The position numbers and the translations under genes are program-made. This document shows, piece after piece, positions 39,909 to 47,728 of a stretch of DNA of 64,000 nt (the first letter of the stretch is position 1; each line of letters opens with the position of its first letter). The stretch comes from Mycobacteroides saopaulense (lineage in GTDB: Bacteria; Actinomycetota; Actinomycetes; Mycobacteriales; Mycobacteriaceae). The stretch lies in NCBI RefSeq assembly GCF_001456355.1, contig NZ_CP010271.1:930001-994000 (forward strand), given 5' to 3'. The notes beneath the pieces were generated by a model. It was given only the letters and a program-made list of their open reading frames with translations, had not been told where the DNA came from and searched no databases.

Positions 39909-40712
39909 ATGAGCGTGATCGTGTTGGTGGTGATCGGCCTCCTTGCCGGGCTCACCACCGTTCTGTTCGGCTTCGGTGGCGGATTTGTCGCCGTGCCGGT
40001 AATCCTCTGGGCCGACGGGGCATTGGGTGCCGCAGCGACCGAGGTGGCCGTAGCGACTTCGGCGGTCGTCATGGTCGTCAACGCGGCTGCCGCCACGGCC
40101 GCGACATCGCGAGCCACCTTGTGGCACTTGCGCAATGCGACGCCACTCATTGCGCTGCTGGGGTGCGGTGGTGCTCTTGGCGCGGCCTTGGCACGGTCGG
40201 TACCAGCGCACCTGACGACATGGGGTTTTGTTGCCTATCTGATGATCACGATTGCCGACGTGCTGTTGCGCCCCGGATTTCTGCGCCGCCCCAGCCGGAT
40301 TGACGGACCCGGGCGTGAGTTCACGATCTCTCCCGCGCTGGGCGTCCCCATCGGTACGGCGGCATCTCTCCTGGGTGTGGGCGGCAGCGTGATGACAGTC
40401 CCCTTGCTGCGTCGCGGCGGCAAGCCCATGAATGTGGCTACCGCACTGGCGAATCCGCTGACCCTGGCGATCAGCATGCCGGCCTTGACGGTCTTTCTCA
40501 CCAGTACCGCGGTAGCGCCGATGGACGAGCCGTACTTCGTTGGCGCCGTGGATTTTCGTGCGGCCGGTGCATTACTCATCGGGGCATTGCCGTTGGTGAT
40601 CTGGCTGCGACGGCGCCCGCCCAGACTGCCCGATACGGTGCATGCCCAGGCATACGTTGCGCTACTGGTTGTTTCGGCTCTGGCGATGGCGTTGTCGCCC
40701 GGTGCCTTTTAG
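39909..40712 (+). CDS. TSUP/TauE-SafE family membrane transporter
   Basis: A 267-residue protein with about eight membrane helices and the two family repeats (GLTTVLFGFGGGFVAVPVIL at the start and VPIGTAASLLGVGGSVMTVPLL in the second half; both have the GxGGG-type loop). Such proteins export sulfite or organosulfonates, or move other anions. Divergent from the AraC-type gene, which suggests a regulated exporter. Stop at 40710-40712 overlaps the stop of the PPOX gene on the opposite strand by two bases. Confidence 0.85.
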   Translation: MSVIVLVVIGLLAGLTTVLFGFGGGFVAVPVILWADGALGAAATEVAVATSAVVMVVNAAAATAATSRATLWHLRNATPLIALLGCGGALGAALARSVPAHLTTWGFVAYLMITIADVLLRPGFLRRPSRIDGPGREFTISPALGVPIGTAASLLGVGGSVMTVPLLRRGGKPMNVATALANPLTLAISMPALTVFLTSTAVAPMDEPYFVGAVDFRAAGALLIGALPLVIWLRRRPPRLPDTVHAQAYVALLVVSALAMALSPGAF

Positions 40713-41095
40713 GTGCTTGGCGAGATCTCGATGGCGAACGAGGCCTGCTGCCGGCGGGTGATCCAGACGCCGAACTCGCTCAACGGCCCCAGCAGCCAGT
40801 ACTTGCGGTTGACGATCTTGCGTACTCGCGGGGTGTCGGCGAAATCAAGGATTCGTGCGGTGCCCTCCACGACCGGCGAACCGGCGGTGAGCTTGCCCCG
40901 GACATCGCAGGGTTGCAACGTCACCGCCGGGTTTCTGCGGACGCGTTTTACCTTGTACGCACCGACTTCCGAGAAGAAGTAGAGCTTGCCCTCGGCGGGC
41001 GCGATCCACACCGGGGTCGAGACCGCGGTGCCGTCCTTGCGGTAGCTCGTGAACGAGACATAGTTCGCCCGTCCGACCACATCCCAATCGGTCAT
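40709..41095 (-). CDS. PPOX-class flavin/F420-binding protein
   Basis: A 128-residue split-barrel protein of the pyridoxamine-oxidase-like group common in mycobacteria. N-terminal MTDWDVVGRANYVSFTSYRK, FAD/F420-contact VSTPVWIAPAEGKLYFFSEV, and AGSPVVEGTARIL. It probably binds FMN or F420 and reduces an unknown compound. ATG 41095 fits the family start. Convergent overlapping stops with the TSUP gene. Confidence 0.85.
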   Translation of the reverse strand: MTDWDVVGRANYVSFTSYRKDGTAVSTPVWIAPAEGKLYFFSEVGAYKVKRVRRNPAVTLQPCDVRGKLTAGSPVVEGTARILDFADTPRVRKIVNRKYWLLGPLSEFGVWITRRQQASFAIEISPST

Positions 41096-41185
41096 CGCTG
41101 TCTCCCATGCTGCGTGCTTTCGGTTTCGATTCTGTCGCAACAGACTCTCGACCGCACTGTATGCGTACCACGTAGCGTTGTCGCC

Positions 41186-41905
41186 GTGGTGTCACCCGAT
41201 CTGCAGCAGCTCGCTCCGTCGTTGTTCCGTCTGCGCATCCCGGGCGATCGGGCGCACCTGCTGAATTGCTACCTGTGGCTGGGGCCGGACGGGGTGACGC
41301 TCGTCGACACCGGATGGCCAGATAGCCTCGAGTTGATCGACCGTGCGCTGCACCGTCTCGACAGGAATCGAGCGGATCTGACGCGCATCGTGCTCACGCA
41401 TTTCCATGAGGATCACGTGGGGTCGGCTGCCGAGATCGCCTCGTGGTCACAGGTTGAAGTGATTGCGGGAGAATATGACTCGTCCTTCATCACTGGTGAA
41501 TGCCGCGGGCCCATACCGATACTGACCGCCGCAGAACAGGCCCTGCGTCCGGTGTTCGAGCAGGCGCCACACGGACCGCCGTGCCGGGTGGATCGCGTGG
41601 TGCACGACGGTGACGTCCTGGACTTCGCCGGTGGTGCCCGGGTCCTCGCGGTTCCCGGGCACACCCCGGGCAGTATCGCGCTGTACCTGCCCGCGGCCGA
41701 CGCGGTGCTGACCGGTGATGCGGTGGCTGAGTTCAACGGAAATGTCATCCTCGGCGTCTTCAACACCGATCGAGAAGCCGCGGTGCGCTCGTTGACCGGA
41801 CTGGCTGCCACCGGAGCCAAGATCGCAGGCTTTGGCCACGGAGAGGCGATCCTGGAGAACGCGAGCAGCCGGATCGCCGCTGCCATTGACGCGTTCGGCG
41901 CGTGA
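41186..41905 (+). CDS. Metallo-beta-lactamase-fold hydrolase
   Basis: A 239-residue MBL-fold protein with full metal ligands: LTHFHEDHVG (HxHxDH), GHTPGS (His) in VLAVPGHTPGSIALYL, TGDAVAE (bridging Asp) and FGHGEAI (His). Substrate unknown; related enzymes include hydroxyacylglutathione hydrolase-like and lactonase-like proteins. Two adjacent GTG codons at 41186 and 41189 are the best starts (MVSPDLQQLAPS); no strong ribosome site is seen. The next lipoprotein gene reads on directly. Confidence 0.86.
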   Translation: MVSPDLQQLAPSLFRLRIPGDRAHLLNCYLWLGPDGVTLVDTGWPDSLELIDRALHRLDRNRADLTRIVLTHFHEDHVGSAAEIASWSQVEVIAGEYDSSFITGECRGPIPILTAAEQALRPVFEQAPHGPPCRVDRVVHDGDVLDFAGGARVLAVPGHTPGSIALYLPAADAVLTGDAVAEFNGNVILGVFNTDREAAVRSLTGLAATGAKIAGFGHGEAILENASSRIAAAIDAFGA

Positions 41906-41955
41906 TCTGTCCCACTTTCCAGCTTGTTCCCAGGTTGGCCGTCCACACTTCTAAG

Positions 41956-42591
41956 GTGACGCGGAGATGGTGGGCCGGGTTGGGTCTTCTTGCCAGTGCT
42001 GTGGTCGCGGGCTGTTCCCATTCGGTCAGCCCGGCGGTGGAGAAGCCACCCACGCCTGAGCTCACCGAGCTGAAAATCGATGCTTCGGCGGCAGATTCGC
42101 TGTTCGCGGGGATCGACGAGGTCAAGTCCCTTGGATTCCCGACGGCAGACACCACCCACACCGAAACGGCGCCGGTCTACGGGCCCGCCATCAACCCCGC
42201 GGACCCGTGCGGTTTGTTGCATGCCGCATCACAAGGTGATCTGGGGGACGGCTGGCAGGCGTTCCGCCAGCTGGATGTCGCCAGCACCAACGACCCGCGT
42301 CAGACGCTGCACGAGACCGTCGCGATCTTTCCGGACAAGCCCGCCGCTCAAGCCGAATTCCACCGGCTGACAGAGGCATTCACCAAGTGTCAGGCGCAGT
42401 CGCCGGGTGCGTACTCGTTCGGTATGCGTAACGCCATCACGCTTTCCTGGGCCGACAACACCGGCGCCACCCACCTGTACACCACGGGCAACGTGGTGTA
42501 CGGGGTGACTTCATCGGGTGCCGCCGACAATGCCGAGGTCGCCGGTCACGTCGCTTACCAGCTGAAGACCAACATCATCGACCCTGCGTAG
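41956..42591 (+). CDS. Lipoprotein with PknH-type extracellular sensor domain
   Basis: A 211-residue lipoprotein from GTG 41956. Signal RRWWAGLGLLASAVVAGCS has the lipobox VVAGC. The C-terminal domain resembles the PknH_C-type sensor found outside mycobacterial Ser/Thr kinases (DPCGLLHAAS, GWQAFRQLDVASTND, ALHETVAIFPDKP-like LHETVAIFPDKPAAQAEFHR, VYGVTSSGAADNAEVAG). Two Cys could bond. A longer frame beginning at 41902 overlaps the MBL stop (GTGA) and lacks a plausible signal start, so 41956 is preferred. Confidence 0.8.
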   Translation: MTRRWWAGLGLLASAVVAGCSHSVSPAVEKPPTPELTELKIDASAADSLFAGIDEVKSLGFPTADTTHTETAPVYGPAINPADPCGLLHAASQGDLGDGWQAFRQLDVASTNDPRQTLHETVAIFPDKPAAQAEFHRLTEAFTKCQAQSPGAYSFGMRNAITLSWADNTGATHLYTTGNVVYGVTSSGAADNAEVAGHVAYQLKTNIIDPA

Positions 42592-42627
42592 AGCTTAGAA
42601 TCAGGGTTCACTCGGTATTGTGCCGGT

Positions 42628-43389
42628 GTGCTTACAGAGCTGTATCACGGCGCGACCATCTTTCTGATACTCCTGGCGGTTGTCACCTTCATCAGTGGCT
42701 TCTGGTTCACCAATCCGTACGGCCGCTTCGCCAAACCTGACGAGAAGTTCACCGCGCCCGCCAAGATCGGCTGGCTGATCTTCGAGTGTCCGCAGTGGTG
42801 GGCGTTCACCGTCACGTACTGGACAGTCGCACACCATCACGGCGCACCGGCCGTGGTGCTGTATGTGCTGTGGCAGTGTCACTATCTGTACCGCGGACTT
42901 GTCTATCCGCTCTCTCGTAAGGGCAGCGGAAAACGCTTCCCCTACAGCGGTATTGCATTCGGATTCGTGTTCAACGCCGTCAACGGCTTCGCGAATGGGT
43001 ACGCGGTCGCCTTCGCTTCCCATTTGCAGAGTACCGCCTGGTTCAGTGACCCCCGATTCTTGCTCGGAGTGGCCGTTGCCGTCGTCGGCTGGATCGTGAA
43101 CTTTCAGGCCGACCGCATTCTCATCAATCTGCGGGCCGACGGTTTCGACGGCTACCGCATCCCGTACGGCGGCGCCTTCCGGTGGGTGTCGGCGGCCAAC
43201 TACTTCGGCGAGATCATTCTCTGGGCGGGCTGGGCGTTGATGGCCTGGACGCTGCCGGGCCTGATCTTCGTGTTGTTCTCCATCGCCAACCTGCTGCCGC
43301 GCGCTCTTTCGATACACCGCTGGTATCGCGAGACCTTCCCCGACGAGTACCCCCGCGAACGCAAAGCCATCGTGCCGGGGCTGCTGTAG
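42628..43389 (+). CDS. Steroid 5-alpha-reductase family membrane protein
   Basis: A 253-residue protein with about six membrane helices, belonging to the 3-oxo-5-alpha-steroid 4-dehydrogenase/ICMT-like group. Typical motifs: WQCHYLYRGLVYPLSRKG, NFQADRILINLR, GFDGYRIPYGGAFRWVSAANYFGE, and the C-terminal WYRETFPDEYPRERKAIVPGLL. The family reduces 4-ene-3-keto steroids or polyprenols using NADPH. GTG 42628 is used. In M. abscessus-type bacteria it may act on sterol intermediates; no sterol cluster lies here, so this is weak. Confidence 0.82.
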   Translation: MLTELYHGATIFLILLAVVTFISGFWFTNPYGRFAKPDEKFTAPAKIGWLIFECPQWWAFTVTYWTVAHHHGAPAVVLYVLWQCHYLYRGLVYPLSRKGSGKRFPYSGIAFGFVFNAVNGFANGYAVAFASHLQSTAWFSDPRFLLGVAVAVVGWIVNFQADRILINLRADGFDGYRIPYGGAFRWVSAANYFGEIILWAGWALMAWTLPGLIFVLFSIANLLPRALSIHRWYRETFPDEYPRERKAIVPGLL

Positions 43390-43435
43390 GGACCTAAGCC
43401 CCAACTTTTACGCACTACTTCAAAACGTAAGCGAT

Positions 43436-43458
43436 TCGTGTAACACTGAGTTACACGA
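43436..43458. promoter_or_regulatory. Palindromic operator upstream of the metal-hydrolase pseudogene
   Basis: TCGTGTAAC-ACTGA-GTTACACGA is a perfect 9-5-9 inverted repeat 19 bases before the ATG at 43478. It looks like a TetR-family operator. The downstream gene is broken, so the site is a fossil or serves another transcript. Confidence 0.6.
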
Positions 43459-43477
43459 TCAAAGTGGAGGTAGTGCG

Positions 43478-44025
43478 ATGGCTGCTCCGATAACGGCCGC
43501 ATATCCGAAGACGCGGCGCATCAGGTTCTGGTTCGGCGACCCGGTCCCGATGCGACGACACTTCGCCGACAACGACATCGCGTTGAGCCATGTGCTGGCC
43601 GGCGCCTCAGCGGTGTTCCCGCCGGGCGAGGAGTTTTTCGGAATCTGTTGTACTGGCATGCGATCGAAGAGCTCGAGCACAAATCGGTGGCCTTCGACGT
43701 CTACCGCGCGGTCGGCGGGCCCGAGTGGTTGCGGCGGGCGGTGATGGCCGTCATCTGGACGGGTACTGTGCCGTTCGCGACCGCGGGCTCGTGGTTCTCC
43801 ATCGCGTGGAGCGATCCAGACGGCAGGCGCCAGCCGGGACGCGTGCTTCGCGAAACGGTTGGGCTGATCCGCGGGCCGCTGCTGAACGACGGCATGATCG
43901 GCAGACTCGCCGTCTACATGAAGAAGGGCTTCCATCCCGACGATCTCGACACCGACGCACTGCTGGACCGATGGCGTGCCGAGTTATTCGGTGCCGAGGG
44001 CACTCTGGTCGATCACTTGAAGTAG
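43478..44025 (+). pseudogene. Metal-dependent hydrolase (PF10118-like), internally deleted
   Basis: The N-terminal part reads RIRFWFGDPVPMRRHFAD, DIALSHVLAGASAVFPPGEEFF in frame from ATG 43478, then the frame is lost near 43638. The C-terminal part continues in another frame from about 43645 (LYWHAIEELEHKSVAFDVYR, LVDHLK at the end). In intact relatives roughly 100 residues lie between GEEFF and the WHAIEExEHKSVAFDVY metal-binding block, including two His/Glu metal sites. So a deletion of about 0.3 kb plus a frameshift has inactivated the gene. The ribosome site TGGAGG and the operator are intact. Confidence 0.75.
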
Positions 44026-44028
44026 GGA

Positions 44029-44065
44029 CAACAATGGCCCGGGCTTGTGGCCCGGGCCATTGTTG
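44029..44065. terminator. Bidirectional hairpin terminator
   Basis: CAACAATGGCCCGGGC (44029-44044) pairs with GCCCGGGCCATTGTTG (44050-44065) over 16 perfect base pairs around TTGTG. It lies between the pseudogene and the convergent small secreted-protein gene. Confidence 0.8.
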
Positions 44066-44078
44066 GGTTCTGCCGTGT

Positions 44079-44390
44079 TTAGCAGCTCAATGCGACGTGC
44101 GCGACCTTGCGGTCGACAGTCGGCACAGTGGTGGGGTTGTTACGCACATCCCTGGCGGCCTGCACGTTGTTCACGGGCGACTCCTGCGTGACCGACTCGA
44201 CGGTGCACTTGGACAGGTCGCTGGCGCCCGTCTTGGAGACGATCACCCGGTACCCATTGGACTTGAGGTCATTGATGACAGCGTTGGCATCGCCCGATCC
44301 AGCCGGTCCGGCGAGCGCGACACTTGCCGATCCCAGCGACGCCCCGATGACGCCAGCTGCGGCAATACCTGCAAATAACAATTTCTTCAC
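44079..44390 (-). CDS. Small secreted protein, paralogue 1
   Basis: A 103-residue protein with a clear signal peptide (KKLLFAGIAAAGVIGASLGS, cleavage near ALA-GP) and a mature domain of about 75 residues: DANAVINDLKSNGYRVIVSK, SKCTVESVTQ, VAHVALSC. Two Cys could pair. It is related to the protein at 44661-44975 (shared DAxxVIN, GYxVI, KCTV, C-terminal LxC). Function unknown. Stop lies next to the bidirectional terminator. Confidence 0.75.
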   Translation of the reverse strand: MKKLLFAGIAAAGVIGASLGSASVALAGPAGSGDANAVINDLKSNGYRVIVSKTGASDLSKCTVESVTQESPVNNVQAARDVRNNPTTVPTVDRKVAHVALSC

Positions 44391-44660
44391 GATTTCACTC
44401 CTCTCGCCTTACTCCTCGTGGCCTCTCTGTTACGGAAATATGTCCGGATACCACATCAAGGCCCGACCCGCGACTCGCCAAAACATCAACGCTCGTGAAT
44501 CTGTCCTGTCCAACGCGGTAATCCTCAGATTGATTCCCGCTTGCGGAAATTAACGCCAAATTCATAGCGACCCCTGCGCGCGCTCTCAGGCGGCACTGTG
44601 TGGGCTGGCCGGAGCCGGGCGGCATCCAGCGAACTGGCAAAGCTCGTTAGGTAAGGCTAA

Positions 44661-44975
44661 CTAGACGTTGCAGTTAAGGGAGATGTAGACCAATCTGTGG
44701 TCCAGTACGCGAACCGGCAGCACCAGCCACTTTCCGCTGGGCATCCACGTCCGCTGATACTCGGTGCGGTAGACATCCTGTCCGTTGCGGATGTTCGACA
44801 CGGTGCACTTGTTGGTGGGCCCGTTACCGCTGCGATCGATGATCACCTGGTAACCCTGCGACTGATACTGGTTGATGACCGACTGCGCATCATCGGCAAG
44901 CGCCGTCCCCGGGGTGAGGGCCATCAGCGTACCAACACCAAGTGCCGCCGTTGTCAGCCGAACTGCCGTCTTCAT
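44661..44975 (-). CDS. Small secreted protein, paralogue 2
   Basis: A 104-residue protein from ATG 44975; an ATG at 44993 would add six residues. Signal peptide MKTAVRLTTAALGVGTLMAL then TALADD; mature part DAQSVINQYQSQGYQVIIDR, NKCTVSNIRNGQDVYR, VYISLNC. Same motif set as the 44079-44390 protein (VIN, GYxVI, KCTV, final C), so the two are divergent tandem copies of one secreted family. No known family name. A 270-base gene-free gap separates them. Confidence 0.7.
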   Translation of the reverse strand: MKTAVRLTTAALGVGTLMALTPGTALADDAQSVINQYQSQGYQVIIDRSGNGPTNKCTVSNIRNGQDVYRTEYQRTWMPSGKWLVLPVRVLDHRLVYISLNCNV

Positions 44976-45073
44976 CTCACACACCGTCCTCATAGTTTCT
45001 AACTCCCGGCCACACAGGCATTGTTCCCCATAGGTGCCATCGATTTTTCGTTCTGAATCGATACAGTGGCCGG

Positions 45074-45763
45074 ATGCCCAAGCCCGTGACCATCAAGACC
45101 TGGGGAATCTGGGCCGCCTGCGCGCTGGTGCTCGTGGCCACGGCGGGATGTGGCCGAACCGTCCAGAATCCCGTCAACCACAACGTCAAGATCGCCAACA
45201 TCGCCTCGCTGAAAAGCCAGTTCGGGCCGGAGTTCGAGATCAAGACAATGGAACCCGCTGGGATGGATCCCAAGCTGCTCTCTCCTGCTCCGCTGCCGCC
45301 GGGTGTGACGGTTGACCCTCCTGGTTGCGCCAAGTACAGCGGTGGCAGTGCCGTGCCCGTCGGGCTCAAGGGAAACATGGCGGCGTTGACCGCGACCGGC
45401 GCGGGCAACCAATATGTGGCAGTCGCCGTCGAAACCTCGCAAGAGGTCCCCTTCGACCCCGCTGTGTCGGCGGACTGCAAGAAGGTCGGTTTCCGCGGCA
45501 ACGGAATCGCCGGACAGACCGAGGTGATCGACGCACCGGCCATCGACGGTGCGCGCACGCTCGGCATGAAACGCGACGTGCTCAGCGGGACCTCGGGCCG
45601 GGCGATCGGTCAGGAGGTCCTGAACTACTCGGCATATCTGGGCCGCTACATGGTGGTGGTCACGGTCAGCCCGGTCGCCGTCGGCAAGGTGCCGCCCGCG
45701 CTGCCCGACGGCAAGCGTGCATCGGATCTGCTGGTCAAGGCGGTTGCGGCGGTCCGCTCTTAA
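45074..45763 (+). CDS. DUF5642 lipoprotein (Rv0999-like)
   Basis: A 229-residue lipoprotein. Signal KTWGIWAACALVLVATAGCG with lipobox ATAGC (Cys26). The body has the DUF5642 features: NHNVKIANIASLKSQFG, PPGCAKYSGG, QYVAVAVETSQEV, and ATG at 45074 (MPKPVTIKTWG). The function is unknown; it sits in the M. tuberculosis Rv0999-Rv1002c order, just before alkB, arcA and pmt. Its stop overlaps the alkB stop by four bases. Confidence 0.85.
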   Translation: MPKPVTIKTWGIWAACALVLVATAGCGRTVQNPVNHNVKIANIASLKSQFGPEFEIKTMEPAGMDPKLLSPAPLPPGVTVDPPGCAKYSGGSAVPVGLKGNMAALTATGAGNQYVAVAVETSQEVPFDPAVSADCKKVGFRGNGIAGQTEVIDAPAIDGARTLGMKRDVLSGTSGRAIGQEVLNYSAYLGRYMVVVTVSPVAVGKVPPALPDGKRASDLLVKAVAAVRS

Positions 45764-46362
45764 CGCACGTCGCGTGGTCGGTACTGCAGGCTGATTCGTG
45801 GCCCCACCGGTTTGGACGTCTTGGGGATCGCGTGCTCCCAGGTGCGCTGGCAGGAGCCTCCCATCACCAACAGGTCGCCATGGCCCACGTTGATGCGGAT
45901 CGACTCGCCGCCCAGCCGGGGGCGCAGAGCGAAAGTGCGTGTGGCACCGATGCTCACGATCGCCACCATGGTGTCCTCGCGCAGGCCACGGCCTATGGTG
46001 TCGCCGTGCCAGGCGACGCTGTCGGTGCCGTCGCGGTACTGACACAGGCCCACCGTGGTGAACGGTTCGCCGAGTTCGTCGGCGTACTCGCCGTTGAGCC
46101 GGTCGCAGATGGTCTCCAGCACCGGGTGTGGCGGCGGACCTGCGGTCAGGTCGTGAAAGCTGACTAGGCGGGGGACATCGAGGGTGCGGTCGTACATGCG
46201 GCGGCGTTCGGCGCGCCAGGGCACCTGCGCCAACAGCTGGCCCATGAGGTTGTCGGCACGCCCGAGCCATTCATGGTGCACCTCAAGCCAAGCGCCGCCC
46301 GCCAGGTCGCGGCGCGGGACCGCCGGTGCGCCGAACAGTGATGCCTGAACCGCATGTGTCAC
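45760..46362 (-). CDS. AlkB-like 2-oxoglutarate/Fe(II) dioxygenase (Rv1000c-like)
   Basis: A 200-residue dealkylase-fold protein. Metal and cosubstrate residues are visible: AWHGDTIG (HxD), EHAIPKT (distal His) and RISLQYRPRDVR (Arg for 2-oxoglutarate). It should demethylate damaged nucleic acid or a related substrate. GTG 46362 (MTHAVQASLFG) has GAGGGT upstream and is preferred to ATG 46401. Convergent with the DUF5642 gene and divergent from arcA by about 50 bases. Confidence 0.85.
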   Translation of the reverse strand: MTHAVQASLFGAPAVPRRDLAGGAWLEVHHEWLGRADNLMGQLLAQVPWRAERRRMYDRTLDVPRLVSFHDLTAGPPPHPVLETICDRLNGEYADELGEPFTTVGLCQYRDGTDSVAWHGDTIGRGLREDTMVAIVSIGATRTFALRPRLGGESIRINVGHGDLLVMGGSCQRTWEHAIPKTSKPVGPRISLQYRPRDVR

Positions 46363-46415
46363 ACCCTCATGATATCGCACACATGTTCGATTGCACGGCA
46401 AGCTAGCGTCTTCTC

Positions 46416-47630
46416 ATGACGGATGCTCCAGTGCTGGGTGCCAATTCAGAGGTGGGACGGCTGCGGGCGGTCGTGTTGCACCGGCCCGGTGACGAGCTCA
46501 AGCGTCTGACACCGCGCAACAACGACCAGTTGCTGTTCGACGGGCTGCCCTGGGTGGCGCGCGCGCAAGAGGAGCACGATGCCTTCGCCGAGGTGCTGCG
46601 TTCGCGGGGTGTCGAGGTGCTGTTGCTCTCCGATTTGTTACGCGAGGCACTCGCCAGCGGCGCGGCCCGCGTCCAGGGCATTTCTGCGGCGGTCAACGCG
46701 CGCAGGCTGGGTTACGCCCTGGCGCAGGATCTTTCGGAGTACCTGCGGTCGCTGGACGCCGGCGATCTGGCCTACGTGCTGATGTGCGGGATGACATTCG
46801 ACGAGCTGCCGGTCGGCGGCAAGGTGGCGCAGCCGTCGCTGGTGCGGACCATGCATCACGGATCGGATTTCGTGATCGAGCCGCTGCCCAACCTGCTGTT
46901 CACCCGCGACTCCTCGTTCTGGATCGGCCACAAGTTCGCGATCACCTCGCTCGCGTTGCCGGCGCGGGTGCGCGAGACCTCGCTCACCGATCTGATCTAC
47001 GCCCACCACCCGAGATTCCTCGGGGTGCGCCGCGCCTACGAGTCGCATTCGGCCCCGGTCGAGGGCGGTGACGTGCTGCTGTTGGGCCCCGGCGTGGTGG
47101 CCGTCGGGGTGGGGGAGCGCACCACCCCTGCCGGTGCGGAAGCACTGGCGCGTAGCCTTTTCGACGACGGACTGGCGCACACGGTGCTCGCGGTGCCCAT
47201 CGCGCAGGAACGGGCGTCGATGCATCTCGACACCGTCTGCACCATGGTCGACACCGACGCCGTCGTGATGTATCCGGCGATCCAAGACTCGCTGTCGGCC
47301 TTCACTATTCGCCGCACCGAGGGTGGTGTCAGTATCTCCGGGGCGGACCCGTTCGTGGAGGCGGCCGCCGATGCGATGGGTATCGGCAAGCTACGTGTCA
47401 TCGATACCGGGCTGGATCCGGTGACCGCCGAACGCGAGCAGTGGGACGACGGCAACAACACCCTGGCCGTGGCGCCCGGCGTCGTCGTCGCCTATGAGCG
47501 CAATGTGGAAACCAATGCGCGTCTGGAGGCCTCGGGTGTCGAGGTGCTGGCCATCTCGGCGTCGGAACTGGGCACCGGCCGGGGCGGACCGCGTTGCATG
47601 TCTTGCCCGGTGTCCCGCGACTTCATCTAG
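46416..47630 (+). CDS. arcA: Arginine deiminase
   Basis: A 404-residue enzyme hydrolysing arginine to citrulline and ammonia. Motifs: [48 protein letters not shown] (catalytic Asp region), [10 protein letters not shown] (catalytic His), and [13 protein letters not shown] at the end with nucleophile Cys394. Length is normal. In M. tuberculosis the same place holds Rv1001. No arcB or arcC lies nearby, so it acts alone or with distant genes. The repeat at 47632 starts one base after the stop. Confidence 0.96.
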   Translation: MTDAPVLGANSEVGRLRAVVLHRPGDELKRLTPRNNDQLLFDGLPWVARAQEEHDAFAEVLRSRGVEVLLLSDLLREALASGAARVQGISAAVNARRLGYALAQDLSEYLRSLDAGDLAYVLMCGMTFDELPVGGKVAQPSLVRTMHHGSDFVIEPLPNLLFTRDSSFWIGHKFAITSLALPARVRETSLTDLIYAHHPRFLGVRRAYESHSAPVEGGDVLLLGPGVVAVGVGERTTPAGAEALARSLFDDGLAHTVLAVPIAQERASMHLDTVCTMVDTDAVVMYPAIQDSLSAFTIRRTEGGVSISGADPFVEAAADAMGIGKLRVIDTGLDPVTAEREQWDDGNNTLAVAPGVVVAYERNVETNARLEASGVEVLAISASELGTGRGGPRCMSCPVSRDFI

Positions 47631-47631
47631 C

Positions 47632-47695
47632 GTCGACACGCCGTCTTATGGCGAACATGTGCGATACGAACACGCCACGACACGGCGTGTCGGCG
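47632..47695. repeat. 64-bp palindrome-ended dispersed repeat, copy B
   Basis: Same element as 21281-21344 (54 of 64 identical). Ends GTCGACACGCCG and CGGCGTGTCGGC form inverted repeats that could make a hairpin. This copy begins one base after the arcA stop and separates it from pmt, so it may also serve as a transcript end. Confidence 0.7.
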
Positions 47696-47728
47696 GCTGG
47701 GGCGGCCGCTGGGAGCGCGGGGCGGCCG

